DNA from: Sulfurimonas sp.
GTDB lineage: Bacteria > Campylobacterota > Campylobacteria > Campylobacterales > Sulfurimonadaceae
Direction of reading: 5' to 3'
Assembly: GCF_041583195.1 (NCBI RefSeq)
Contig: NZ_JBFHGL010000001.1
Coordinates: 248,001 to 312,000, forward strand
Length of the DNA stretch: 64,000 bases
A program made the translations under genes and the position numbers. This document shows, piece after piece, positions 45,809 to 53,134 of the stretch (within the stretch, counting starts at the first letter, position 1; the number at the start of each line of letters is the position of its first letter). The notes beneath the pieces were generated by a model. That model ran no database searches. It saw nothing but the letters and a program-made list of their open reading frames with translations, and was not told the origin of the DNA.

Positions 45809-47179
45809 CTATACTAGATTTGGTATGTCTATATCATCATCATAGTAGTTGCCTAGTTCAGATGAAGATTCCTCTTTGTGAATTTGCGTAAAAAAAGTAA
45901 GTGCTAGTGCATCTGCTTTATCCGGTGATCGTCCTAACTCATCTTTAATTTCTTCTTTTGGTTTAATCTTGATTTTTCCCTTTTCAGTAAAACTGTATGT
46001 GATACATACTAATTCTTCTAGTAGTTCATCATCATCTGGAAGTGATAATCCTTTATCTAATGATTCTCTTAACCTAAAGAAGCATTCAGCCCTCTTGTTT
46101 AGATATGTATCTTCATCAGCACTTAATCCAAAGTTACCATCTATGCAGTAATAACCTTGATTGGTTATTTGGTCATATACTCCTGCACCTATTCCGATAG
46201 TATCTACAACAGTTCCATCTATCTTATGCTTGTTAATAGCGTTAATGGTCCATCCTGTAGTTTCTGTAGTGCTTTGTTTAGCCCTCATTTCAAAAGGGTG
46301 TGTATATAATCCCTCTCTCCTACAATGAGCAGATTTATCATCACCATATCTAGCTACATCAACTGCTAAAACATGAGGACCGGATTTATCTCCAATTCTA
46401 TTCATAGCTCTTTCAACAATATCTGTACTAAATAATCCGGAGTTATTTGTCTTAGGAAACTTACCTTTAACACGCACTCTAAAAACATCAGAATCCTCTC
46501 CGTACTTTTCAGCCATTTGAGCTACCCATTTTTTGTTTACGTTTTTAGATTTAGATGAATCAAAATGCAGACACTTGTAGTTTTTTCTCTTTTTATTGTG
46601 GCTATCAAAGAAAGTACCTGTAGTTCTTGTAGGATTAGAAGTCATAATAAAGAGATAATTATCTCCTGTTAATGCTCCCTCTATTACATCAAATACTGCC
46701 TGATCAATACCACTTGCTTCATCCACTATATAAACAACTAAAGAAGCATGAACACCTGCTAGTGCTTCTGTATTCTCTTTTCTAGCTGTTCTAGCGAAAC
46801 AATGATTCCCATTTGCAAACTTTACATCTAGGCTTTGTACTTCTACTAAAGCAGCCATAGGTGGGAAAGATCTTTTATTCCATTTACTTACCTCTGGAAG
46901 TAGGATATTTGTTAATTGTGCAGAAACAGGTGCAGTTGTTGGCATCTTTACATCTTTAAAACAATGTCCTATCCAAAGAATAAGCCATGCCAAACCTGCT
47001 GTTTTACCTGTACCATGTCCGGACCTAATAGAGATATTAGGATTTCCATTACCATCTATTGCATCTTGAACAGCATCTATGAACTCTTGCTGCTCATCAT
47101 TAGGATCAGCTTTAAGAGCTTTTCTAACAAAGTAATCAAATGATTTTGAGCAGTTAATAGCAAATTCTTTTTTAGTCAC
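45809..47179 (-). CDS. Terminase large subunit
   Basis: The DNA-packaging motor and nuclease. The N-terminal ATPase has Walker A SGHGTGKT (about 54-61) and Walker B VVYIVDEAS (about 149-157), with the coupling motif IMTSNPTRT. The RNase-H-like nuclease has acidic residues in LAVDVARYGDDKS, TVVDTIGIGAG and GRSPDKADALAL. At 456 residues it is complete. It overlaps the small subunit gene by 8 nt. Confidence 0.94.
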   Translation of the reverse strand: MTKKEFAINCSKSFDYFVRKALKADPNDEQQEFIDAVQDAIDGNGNPNISIRSGHGTGKTAGLAWLILWIGHCFKDVKMPTTAPVSAQLTNILLPEVSKWNKRSFPPMAALVEVQSLDVKFANGNHCFARTARKENTEALAGVHASLVVYIVDEASGIDQAVFDVIEGALTGDNYLFIMTSNPTRTTGTFFDSHNKKRKNYKCLHFDSSKSKNVNKKWVAQMAEKYGEDSDVFRVRVKGKFPKTNNSGLFSTDIVERAMNRIGDKSGPHVLAVDVARYGDDKSAHCRREGLYTHPFEMRAKQSTTETTGWTINAINKHKIDGTVVDTIGIGAGVYDQITNQGYYCIDGNFGLSADEDTYLNKRAECFFRLRESLDKGLSLPDDDELLEELVCITYSFTEKGKIKIKPKEEIKDELGRSPDKADALALTFFTQIHKEESSSELGNYYDDDIDIPNLV

Positions 47180-47684
47180 GTTGTAGCCACTCCATTAAAT
47201 CATCTGATAAACTGTGTTCTACTTTGTCTTTAAACATTCCTAGGTGTCTGCCTAAAAGCTCTAAGGTTTTTGTTTTGTCATATCTCTTATATTCATCTAC
47301 GGTTTTTTCCATAGGATCATCAACACCACCTATCTGGATAGATGAAGCTTTGAAAGATGAAATACTTGCTGCTGTTTTAGCATCTAGTTCGTGTGGCTGT
47401 AATAATCTCCCATCTTCGTTGTATAGTTTTCTTACATCTCCAAATGCTATTTTTGCAAGTTCTTCCACTACCATATCTGCTGTTACTTCTGTTCTTTTTG
47501 AACGCTCTGATTGTTTTTCAGCTATGTAGTCTTTGATATTAGGTTTATTAAGGTTTTCACTTGCTGTTACTGCTGCAGTCTTTTTTGAGTAACCTGCTCT
47601 TATAGCAGCTTGTGTAGCATTGAGGTCAATAAGATATTCTTCACAAAATTTCTTTTGTTTAGCTGTGAGTTTAGGAGTTGCCAA
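47172..47684 (-). CDS. Terminase small subunit
   Basis: A 170-residue Terminase_2-type protein. The N-terminal helix-turn-helix (LTAKQKKFCEEYLIDLNATQAAIRAGYSKKTAAVTASENL, about 6-45) is the family signature and binds the packaging start site. A helical oligomerisation part follows. It is the first gene of the virion module. Confidence 0.93.
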   Translation of the reverse strand: MATPKLTAKQKKFCEEYLIDLNATQAAIRAGYSKKTAAVTASENLNKPNIKDYIAEKQSERSKRTEVTADMVVEELAKIAFGDVRKLYNEDGRLLQPHELDAKTAASISSFKASSIQIGGVDDPMEKTVDEYKRYDKTKTLELLGRHLGMFKDKVEHSLSDDLMEWLQRD

Positions 47685-47733
47685 AACTAAGTCCTTTGAT
47701 GGTTGCTTATTTTGACTGTATTTTATTTATTTA

Positions 47734-47907
47734 TTAAGGTGCTTTTGTAGTATCACTTTTAATATCATTCAGATAATCTTTCAAAGCTTCTCTGAAACAG
47801 TAAGCGTATGTTTTATTTTTTTTATCAGCTATCTCTTGTACTTTAGAGATAGTTTGCATCTCTGCTACCCAACGTGGAGTTTTTTTATACTTCTTCTTTT
47901 TTGACAT
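47734..47907 (-). CDS. Small RHH-like protein, 57 aa
   Basis: A 57-residue ORF, basic at the start (MSKKKKYKKTPRWVAEM), then KVQEIADKKNKTYAYCFREALKDYL, which resembles the two helices of a ribbon-helix-helix DNA-binding fold. It overlaps the preceding RHH-like gene by 23 nt in another frame. A role in late gene control just ahead of terminase is possible. Confidence 0.5.
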   Translation of the reverse strand: MSKKKKYKKTPRWVAEMQTISKVQEIADKKNKTYAYCFREALKDYLNDIKSDTTKAP

Positions 47908-48043
47908 AGCGGTCCAATGCTTCTTGAATTATTACAGATGGTTTTACCCTCCTGGATTTAGCTAAAGCTATAATCTCGTTAATGGTTTCTTCTTCTGCTC
48001 TTGTTACCGGCATATTCATTTTCTTTTTATTATAGTCCACCAT
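47885..48043 (-). CDS. Small RHH-like protein, 52 aa
   Basis: A 52-residue ORF with an AAAGGAA Shine-Dalgarno. NMPVTRAEEETINEIIALAKSRRVKPSVIIQEALDRYV fits the strand-helix-helix of CopG/Arc-type regulators. It is followed by a second RHH-like gene that overlaps it by 23 nt. Confidence 0.55.
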   Translation of the reverse strand: MVDYNKKKMNMPVTRAEEETINEIIALAKSRRVKPSVIIQEALDRYVKKEEV

Positions 48044-48054
48044 CTGTAATTCCT

Positions 48055-48207
48055 TTAGATTTGTTTTGCTATTTCCCTTGTAAGATAAGATAGCCTTGAT
48101 TGTCTGCTTTGTTTAGCTTTCTTAGCTATAGAATCCACTTTATGTTGATCTACTTCTGCAAGTCCTAATTGAGCAAGATCTACTTTTTGTTTAGTAGTTA
48201 GTTTCAT
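48055..48207 (-). CDS. Small phage protein, 50 aa
   Basis: A 50-residue basic, helical ORF (KLTTKQKVDLAQLGLAEVD, SRQSRLSYLTREIAKQI). Its ATG overlaps the stop of the membrane-protein gene upstream (TGATG). Function is not recognised. Confidence 0.5.
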   Translation of the reverse strand: MKLTTKQKVDLAQLGLAEVDQHKVDSIAKKAKQSRQSRLSYLTREIAKQI

Positions 48208-48395
48208 CACACCACCACCTTTAAATCATATTGTTTGATCATTCTGTCTTTTTGAATAGTTACACCTGCCATGAAAGAGATAGCAGATATTAAAATACAG
48301 AGAGCTATAATCTCTATTACAAAATCTGCTTTACTATTCTCTTGCTTTTGAAGTGCTGTTAGTTCTTTAAGTGCTTTGTTGTGTATAGTCATCAT
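48207..48395 (-). CDS. Small single-span membrane protein, 62 aa
   Basis: A 62-residue protein with one membrane helix (about 25-45, FVIEIIALCILISAISFMAGV) between charged ends. It sits in the early leftward operon. Function is not recognised. Confidence 0.55.
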   Translation of the reverse strand: MMTIHNKALKELTALQKQENSKADFVIEIIALCILISAISFMAGVTIQKDRMIKQYDLKVVV

Positions 48396-48397
48396 CT

Positions 48398-48602
48398 CTA
48401 TGCCTTTATCAAATACTGATAATATCTTTCATAGTCTTTTATCTTTGTTGCTTCTTTTTCAACAGCATCTTTGTTGGCTATTCTCAATCTGTATTTCATG
48501 GCTGTGATTTTCGCCCATACTGCAAGTTCTTCTTTGGAGTTGTCTAATCTTTGCTATCTTATTTTTCTTTTCTGCAAGTTCTCTAAATTCTGATGCTTTC
48601 AT
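48398..48602 (-). pseudogene. Frameshifted small phage gene
   Basis: The ATG at 48602 overlaps the methyltransferase stop (ATGA). The frame reads MKASEFRELAEKKNKIAK and then turns into unlikely sequence, stopping near 48459. One nucleotide over, the frame reads RLDNSKEELAVWAKITAMKY and on to KDYERYYQYLIKA, ending at 48398, with no start codon of its own. Together they look like one protein of about 67 residues with a +1 shift near 48548-48555. A sequencing error or a natural mutation are both possible. Confidence 0.45.
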
Positions 48603-49399
48603 ACTGATACCTCCAATTTCTCAAATAATCCAACTTGACCTAAAGCTCTTCTTACTCTTTCAGTAGCTATTTCAGCAAAAGGTTTTTTTGTAAATTCACA
48701 TATTCCATTATCAAACCCTATAAAATCTCTTTTTTGTCTTACACAACCTACAGGAGTAGTACCACTTCCCACACAATTATCTAAAACAATTTCACCTTCG
48801 TTTGAATAGGTCTTTATGAAGTACTCGATTAGTGCTAATGGTTTTTGTGTTGGATGTAAATGCTCAATTTGTTTATCTTTAGAAAATTTAATAACACTTC
48901 TTGGGTATCTTTCAGTACTGCAGTAATCTTTAGTATAAAGTTGCTTTCCATAAGAAGTACTCATTTTACACTTAGCTTTGCTTTCTTTTTTACTTTCTTT
49001 TTTATGCCCTTTTGTTTTTATGGGATTGTATGTTGGTAAGCTTTTATAAAACACTAAAATATTCTCATGTGCTTTCATAGGCATTTTTTCAGCATTTAAA
49101 AAGCCTGTAGCTTCTGGTTTTTCCCAAATCCATTCATGTCTAAAGAGTTTCATATTAGAACAGGCGAGTACTTTATCAAAAGGGGATTGAGCAAATAATA
49201 GAATTGCACCATCATCTTTTATTATTCTTTCATACTGTTCCCATAGTTTTTCAAGATCTATGACTGAATCCCATTTATTTTTAGTTGTTCCATAAGGAAG
49301 ATCACATAAAATTAAGTCTATTGACTTGTCTTTTATCATCTGCATTCCTAATAAGCAATCCATATTAAATATTTTGTTGATGTAATTTGTTTCTTTCAT
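48599..49399 (-). CDS. Site-specific DNA methyltransferase (N6/N4, beta order)
   Basis: A 266-residue amino-methyltransferase. The catalytic motif IV DLPYGTTKNKWDS (about 35-47) lies ahead of the SAM-binding motif I LDNCVGSGTTPVGCVRQKRDFIGFD (about 210-234), the beta-class order. HPTQKPLALIEYFIKTYSNEGE sits between them. It probably methylates phage DNA to evade host restriction or to mark replication or packaging sites. It overlaps the MTase-like gene upstream by 4 nt. No restriction gene is beside it. Confidence 0.9.
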   Translation of the reverse strand: MKETNYINKIFNMDCLLGMQMIKDKSIDLILCDLPYGTTKNKWDSVIDLEKLWEQYERIIKDDGAILLFAQSPFDKVLACSNMKLFRHEWIWEKPEATGFLNAEKMPMKAHENILVFYKSLPTYNPIKTKGHKKESKKESKAKCKMSTSYGKQLYTKDYCSTERYPRSVIKFSKDKQIEHLHPTQKPLALIEYFIKTYSNEGEIVLDNCVGSGTTPVGCVRQKRDFIGFDNGICEFTKKPFAEIATERVRRALGQVGLFEKLEVSV

Positions 49400-49899
49400 A
49401 ACACATACACCCCACTATCTCTTTTAATCACTTCTGACTTATCCCAACAAAACCATGCGTACTCTGTGCTGTCTGTACCCTTACCTGTAAATGATGGTCT
49501 TTTACTAAGTACAAAAATATGTGATGGTGGATTGTCATTCCAAAACTGCTTACGCTTTTGTGAGCCTAAAAAATTAAGTCTAAGAAGATATACAACTGTC
49601 TTTGCTTCATTAAGTGACTTCTCTAAAAATTCAAGTGCTTCGCTAAAAGGTGGATTAGTTACAATCAGGTCTGCTTCATAATCTTTTTCAAGGTAGTTAA
49701 TACCCTCACGAATCTCTGCATAATCAAGGCGATCAACACCTGCAAAATGCTTTAATATTGCGTTATCACCTCTGCATGGCTCACAAAATGAAGATACTTT
49801 GCTTAGGTCTAGTTCATTTAAAAGCAATTCAATCGGCTCTTGTGGAGTTGCGTAAAAGTCATGTGCATTTCTAACTGCACCTCTATTTGTGCTACTCAT
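49396..49899 (-). CDS. DNA N6-adenine methyltransferase-like protein, short
   Basis: A 167-residue protein with SAM-dependent methyltransferase features: a motif I-like FCEPCRGDNAILKHF (about 38-52) and motif IV TNPPF (about 82-86), followed by SEALEFLEKSLNEAKTVVYLLRLNFL. It is short and has no obvious target recognition domain, like phage Dam-type minimal enzymes. It overlaps both neighbours by 4 nt, so it is co-translated with the replication gene and the second methyltransferase. Confidence 0.8.
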   Translation of the reverse strand: MSSTNRGAVRNAHDFYATPQEPIELLLNELDLSKVSSFCEPCRGDNAILKHFAGVDRLDYAEIREGINYLEKDYEADLIVTNPPFSEALEFLEKSLNEAKTVVYLLRLNFLGSQKRKQFWNDNPPSHIFVLSKRPSFTGKGTDSTEYAWFCWDKSEVIKRDSGVYVL

Positions 49900-50783
49900 G
49901 CTTCTCTCCTTAACATATCAAGAACACCTTGATCAATGTTCTCATCATTTTTGAGTGTTTGTGCTGCAGGTGCAGCTTGTGGTCTAGTATCTGATTTACA
50001 AGTTCCTAAAAACTTTAATTCGTTAGGACAGTAGATATTATTTGTTCCATACTCTTGCAACATTAAGTCATTTGTTACCGGATGGTGATGTTCTATGATG
50101 TATCTAGCAGGTACAAACTTATCAAACTTAATAGAGTTACTTATCCAGGTATTGTAAGCTCTACTCCAATCTTTAAAAGTGCTGCCTTTAGCTATGTGAT
50201 GATCCAAAAACTTCTCAAAGTTATATGCACCATCTTTTGTAACAGCGTATGCTTTTAGTTTCTCTTGATACTCTTTGCTTATATTTTCAAACTGTGAAGT
50301 TTTAGTAAGTGAAAAAGTAAAATCTTTTTTTATATTTTTTTTACTCTTATCCTTTGTAGCTCTAATAGGATTAGTATTCTTATATGTCGGATTTATTTCC
50401 GAGTTTTTTTCGGATTTATTTCCGAGTTTTTTCGGATTTATTTCCGAGTTTTCATCAAATTCGGATTTATTTCCGACATAGTAACTTTTACCTTTTTCAG
50501 TAAGTTTTACACAGTCTTTTTTCCCATGTTTTACATAGTCTATTAATCCTATTTCTGATAGTGCTTTTAAGTGTCTATATACACTATCTGCTTTAAGGTC
50601 CAGGAGAGGTAATTCTTCTGCTATTTTTTGTCTAGCGGTCCAATAATAAACCTCTGTATCTATAACCTCATGAGTAGCCCAACTATGAGCATCAGCAATA
50701 AGCCCTAATATTACTGCTTGATTAACATTAGTTAATCCTAGTTCTAGTGCTTGTTTTTGATTTATAGTTAAAGTATATTTCAC
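49896..50783 (-). CDS. Phage replication initiator-like winged-helix protein
   Basis: A 295-residue protein. The N-terminal part (about 1-100) is a winged helix (TARQKIAEELPLLDLKADSVYRHLKALSEIGLIDYVKH) as in phage O-type and DnaD-like replication proteins. A repetitive linker (about 103-132) is encoded by the iterons at 50387-50476. The C-terminal part (about 155-235, YNFEKFLDHHIAKGSTFKDWSRAYNTWISNSIKF) resembles the helicase-loader contact region of such proteins. Origin iterons inside the initiator gene are the lambda O arrangement. Initiator function is inferred. Confidence 0.75.
   Translation of the reverse strand: MKYTLTINQKQALELGLTNVNQAVILGLIADAHSWATHEVIDTEVYYWTARQKIAEELPLLDLKADSVYRHLKALSEIGLIDYVKHGKKDCVKLTEKGKSYYVGNKSEFDENSEINPKKLGNKSEKNSEINPTYKNTNPIRATKDKSKKNIKKDFTFSLTKTSQFENISKEYQEKLKAYAVTKDGAYNFEKFLDHHIAKGSTFKDWSRAYNTWISNSIKFDKFVPARYIIEHHHPVTNDLMLQEYGTNNIYCPNELKFLGTCKSDTRPQAAPAAQTLKNDENIDQGVLDMLRREA
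50311..50476. other. Candidate prophage replication origin with four iterons
   Basis: Four perfect copies of the 16-bp dyad TCGGATTTATTTCCGA (arms TCGGA/TCCGA) start at 50387, 50410, 50432 and 50461. Spacings of 23, 22 and 29 bp mean they are read in two alternating frames, so conservation is at DNA level. A run of A/T (about 50311-50347) on one side could be the unwinding element. Confidence 0.7.
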
Positions 50784-50786
50784 TCC

Positions 50787-51212
50787 CTACCCCCTAAACT
50801 CATAAGAGGTATGAACTACTGTAGGCTCTGGAAGCTTCTCTATTAATCCACCTGCTAAATAATCAGATAAATGGGATATATTAGATAATACTTTATCTGC
50901 AAATCTCTGAAAAGTTTTGTGAGCTTCATGCGGATTGAAGTGTTTAGCTAAATCACTACAACTCTTTTGATCTTTGAAGAACTCTACAGTTTTTTGTGGA
51001 AGCATCTGCTTTTCAGTAGATTTATGTTCTGCTATTCTAAGTCTAGTTACCGGAGCATCAAACATAACTATTCTACAAAAGAAGTCGTGTATCTGTAGAA
51101 GCCCTGCTAACTGCAGATCATTAAGATTATATTTTGATTGAGCTATGAGAGCTTCTTTTTCTATCTCTATGGATGGTTGTTTTCCATAAAATCTAAATGC
51201 TGTATTCATCAC
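50787..51212 (-). CDS. Phage protein of unknown function, 141 aa
   Basis: Not recognised. A helical 141-residue protein (SIEIEKEALIAQSKYNLNDLQLAGLLQIHDFFCRIV, then HEAHKTFQRFADKVLSNISHL). No zinc or nucleotide motif is clear. It sits directly before the replication gene (3-nt gap) and could assist replication. Confidence 0.65.
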   Translation of the reverse strand: MMNTAFRFYGKQPSIEIEKEALIAQSKYNLNDLQLAGLLQIHDFFCRIVMFDAPVTRLRIAEHKSTEKQMLPQKTVEFFKDQKSCSDLAKHFNPHEAHKTFQRFADKVLSNISHLSDYLAGGLIEKLPEPTVVHTSYEFRG

Positions 51213-51478
51213 GCTACCGCCAATTCAACTAAAGTAACCGTTTTGTGACTGATAGGACAAGTAACCTTTTCATCATCCACAACATAGTGAATCTTTTTAA
51301 GGTCGTTTACTCTTGCAGATACTGTAGATGTTTCAAGTTCTAGTTCTTTAGCTATCTCTCTACGTGTAGCTTTACCATTATGGTTTTTTAAAAAGTCAAT
51401 GATTAAAACTTTTTGTGTTCCTGCTTTGCCTGTGAAGTTTACACCTCTGTAAGCTTCTAGTGATGTATCTCTGATCAT
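51209..51478 (-). CDS. Winged-helix DNA-binding protein, early operon
   Basis: An 89-residue protein from the ATG at 51478, which follows an AAGGACC Shine-Dalgarno by about 5 nt. The helix-turn-helix is KVLIIDFLKNHNGKATRREIAKELELETSTVSARVNDLKKI (about 22-62), like MarR/LexA-type winged helices. A six-codon-longer start is possible but has no ribosome site. The leader can fold so as to hide this ribosome site (see 51483-51565). Confidence 0.7.
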   Translation of the reverse strand: MIRDTSLEAYRGVNFTGKAGTQKVLIIDFLKNHNGKATRREIAKELELETSTVSARVNDLKKIHYVVDDEKVTCPISHKTVTLVELAVA

Positions 51479-51482
51479 TTTG

Positions 51483-51565
51483 TGGTCCTTTTGCACTTAG
51501 AAAAACCAACAAGCCGATACACCAAAGGACCAACTTTGATATAATTCGTGTTCGGCTTTTCTAAG
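51483..51565 (-). promoter_or_regulatory. Leader with possible Shine-Dalgarno-masking pseudoknot
   Basis: On the minus strand a long hairpin (CTTAGAAAA with TTTTCTAAG, and AAGCCGA with TCGGCTT, ends 51496 and 51565) ends just before the ribosome site of the winged-helix gene. Its loop contains TGGTCCTTT (complement at 51524-51532), which is perfectly complementary to the ribosome site AAAGGACCA (complement at 51483-51491). Loop-to-ribosome-site pairing would be an H-type pseudoknot that blocks translation. Confidence 0.45.
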
Positions 51566-51579
51566 TCGAATTTAGATTT

Positions 51580-51624
51580 GAGGTTATGCGGAGTTCCTCG
51601 CCAAAGTAACTAACCGCATAGCCT
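51580..51624. other. GC-richer hairpin in the early intergenic region
   Basis: GAGGTTATGCGG (51580-51591) pairs with CCGCATAGCCTC (51613-51624), with one G-T type pair, around a 21-nt loop. It lies in the 182-nt gap between the RHH gene and the winged-helix gene. A TATAAT on the plus strand at 51540-51545 could drive a small antisense-like RNA through it; not proven. Confidence 0.4.
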
Positions 51625-51660
51625 CTATAGAACACTTACAGGTGTAAATGCTCTAAGAAG

Positions 51661-51885
51661 CTACTTATCTCTCATCTTGTCTAATGCTTTTTTCATAGGG
51701 TTTTGAAAATCGTCTAATGCTTCAAGTAGAAGCTTTCTAGCGATTGATGCCATTGAAACACCACTTACCTTTTGCATCTCTAACAGTCTTTCATAATCTT
51801 CTAATGTGAGATTGATCGTTACTTTCTCAGAGTGCTTTGCTGCGTTTTCTTCCATTTCTGAACATCCTGAAACATTTTCATTCAT
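51661..51885 (-). CDS. RHH-type regulator, 74 aa
   Basis: A 74-residue protein with a ribbon-helix-helix core (EKVTINLTLEDYERLLEMQKVSGVSMASIARKLLLEALDDF, about 20-60). The N-terminal 19 residues look disordered. It follows the Cro-like gene by 3 nt, so it belongs to the immediate-early leftward transcript and may control early genes. Confidence 0.7.
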   Translation of the reverse strand: MNENVSGCSEMEENAAKHSEKVTINLTLEDYERLLEMQKVSGVSMASIARKLLLEALDDFQNPMKKALDKMRDK

Positions 51886-51888
51886 TTG

Positions 51889-52116
51889 TTAATTCCCTTG
51901 AACACTATTTTGAGGTGTGTTATTGTTCTCTTGTAAGTAAGATTTACCGAGATATTTAATCTGTACTTCTGCTTTTTCAAATATTGTGATAGGAAATTTC
52001 ATTGTATTTGCAATTTCTCTAGCAACAGATAGCTTAATCGGTCTTGCATGACTAAGCCATCTAACAATATTTACGGATGAATGGTTTGTCTTTTTTTCTA
52101 TGTCAATAATTTTCAT
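51889..52116 (-). CDS. Cro-like regulator
   Basis: A 75-residue protein divergent from the CI-like gene. The HTH-like part is MKIIDIEKKTNHSSVNIVRWLSHARPIKLSVAREIANTMKFPITIFE, as in short XRE-type phage regulators. Divergent placement over shared palindromes (52126-52189) is the Cro hallmark. Operator O1 lies 10-24 nt ahead of its ATG and probably overlaps its promoter. Confidence 0.7.
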   Translation of the reverse strand: MKIIDIEKKTNHSSVNIVRWLSHARPIKLSVAREIANTMKFPITIFEKAEVQIKYLGKSYLQENNNTPQNSVQGN

Positions 52117-52125
52117 AAGAAAATA

Positions 52126-52189
52126 TTACCAAATTGGAAATAAAATATTTCTTAAATACTTTCCTTTTTGGAAATTTCCTATGTGGTAA
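52126..52189. promoter_or_regulatory. CI/Cro operator region with three palindromes
   Basis: Three matches to TTWCC-N5-GGWAA: TTACCAAATTGGAAA (52126-52140), TTTCCTTTTTGGAAA (52160-52174) and TTTCCTATGTGGTAA (52175-52189), the last two head to tail. A -10 for the repressor gene (TAAAAT, 52187-52192) overlaps the third, so the repressor probably controls itself. Confidence 0.72.
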
Positions 52190-52214
52190 AATTCAATTAT
52201 ATTAAGGATTCAAC

Positions 52215-52862
52215 ATGTTGTTACAAAAAATTAATGATCTTCTCGAAATAAAAGGTAGGGGTACACAAAAGAAATTAGCTGATTTTATAGGTGAAACTCC
52301 GGTCAATGTAAACAGATATATAAAAGGGAGTAGAGATATTCCTGTAGAGATAATTCCCAAGATTGCAGAATTTTTTAATGTTTCAACGGATTATTTACTA
52401 GGAAATGATATTATAAAGTCACAAGTTAAAACAATTCCCATTATAGGTACTACAAGTTGTGGAGGAACAGAGTTGAGTAATCATGTAGAAATTGGTGCTG
52501 TTTGTTATTATAATGGTGCTTACTATAAAGATAGTCTCTATTGTGTTGTTGCTAATGGGGATAGCATGGCTCCGGAGATCGAAGATGGAGATGAAATAAT
52601 TTGTGATCCTGATGTAGTACCTGAAAATGGTGATATGGTGCATTATACAATCGAAAATGAAAGTGCTGTAAAGGTATTTGTTAAAGATGAAGATGCTTAT
52701 ATTATCCAATTTATTCCATATAATGCCAACGAAAATTTTAAAACAAGAACTTTTAGATTAGATGATGAATATACAGCTAATCTGAAAATAGCTAAAGTAG
52801 TAGCAGTAAATAAATTAAAGTACAACAATAGAGCTGCAAGATTAAGAATGATAGGAAGATAG
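52215..52862 (+). CDS. CI-like repressor with S24 autoprotease
   Basis: A 215-residue repressor. The N-terminal HTH is TQKKLADFIGETPVNVNRYIKGSRDIPVEIIPKIAEFFNVSTDYLL (about 17-62). The C-terminal LexA-type domain has a Cys-Gly cleavage site in GTTSCGGTEL (about 78-87), the nucleophile Ser in VANGDSMAPEI and the general-base Lys in AVKVF. It should hold lysogeny and be cleaved in a RecA-dependent way after DNA damage. An AAGGA ribosome site precedes the ATG. The lipoprotein gene follows 1 nt after its stop. Confidence 0.92.
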   Translation: MLLQKINDLLEIKGRGTQKKLADFIGETPVNVNRYIKGSRDIPVEIIPKIAEFFNVSTDYLLGNDIIKSQVKTIPIIGTTSCGGTELSNHVEIGAVCYYNGAYYKDSLYCVVANGDSMAPEIEDGDEIICDPDVVPENGDMVHYTIENESAVKVFVKDEDAYIIQFIPYNANENFKTRTFRLDDEYTANLKIAKVVAVNKLKYNNRAARLRMIGR

Positions 52863-52863
52863 T

Positions 52864-53133
52864 ATGAAATATATATTAGTAATTATGGGTTTATCTTTAT
52901 TTTTTAGTGGCTGTAGTCGCACTATTGAGCCTATTCCATTTACATCTCCTGAGGGGAAACAAGGATATTCTTTATATTGTGGAAAAACAGTTGTTAATTG
53001 CTACAAGATAGCTCCTAAAATATGTAAAGGAGAGTATAAGGTGTTAGATACTACTTCTCAAATGCAAACATTGAAAACTCAATATTCAGTTTTAAATGTA
53101 ACTACATATAATATGTCTATAGAGTGCAAATAA
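52864..53133 (+). CDS. Lipoprotein expressed with the repressor (moron candidate)
   Basis: An 89-residue lipoprotein: signal ILVIMGLSLFFSGC with the lipobox Cys at 17, then a mature part with five further Cys (for example YSLYCGKTVVNCYKIAPKICKG). An AGGAAG ribosome site lies inside the end of the repressor gene, so it should be made in the lysogen. Surface lipoproteins made by prophages often block superinfection or change the cell surface; that role is inferred. It converges on the gene at 53135. Confidence 0.75.
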   Translation: MKYILVIMGLSLFFSGCSRTIEPIPFTSPEGKQGYSLYCGKTVVNCYKIAPKICKGEYKVLDTTSQMQTLKTQYSVLNVTTYNMSIECK

Positions 53134-53134
53134 C

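Noticed and set aside
50387-50476. Iteron region as only a protein repeat or a CRISPR array
   Set aside because: Copies are read in two frames, so it is not a protein repeat; there are only four 16-bp units with 6-13 bp between them, so it is not a CRISPR array.
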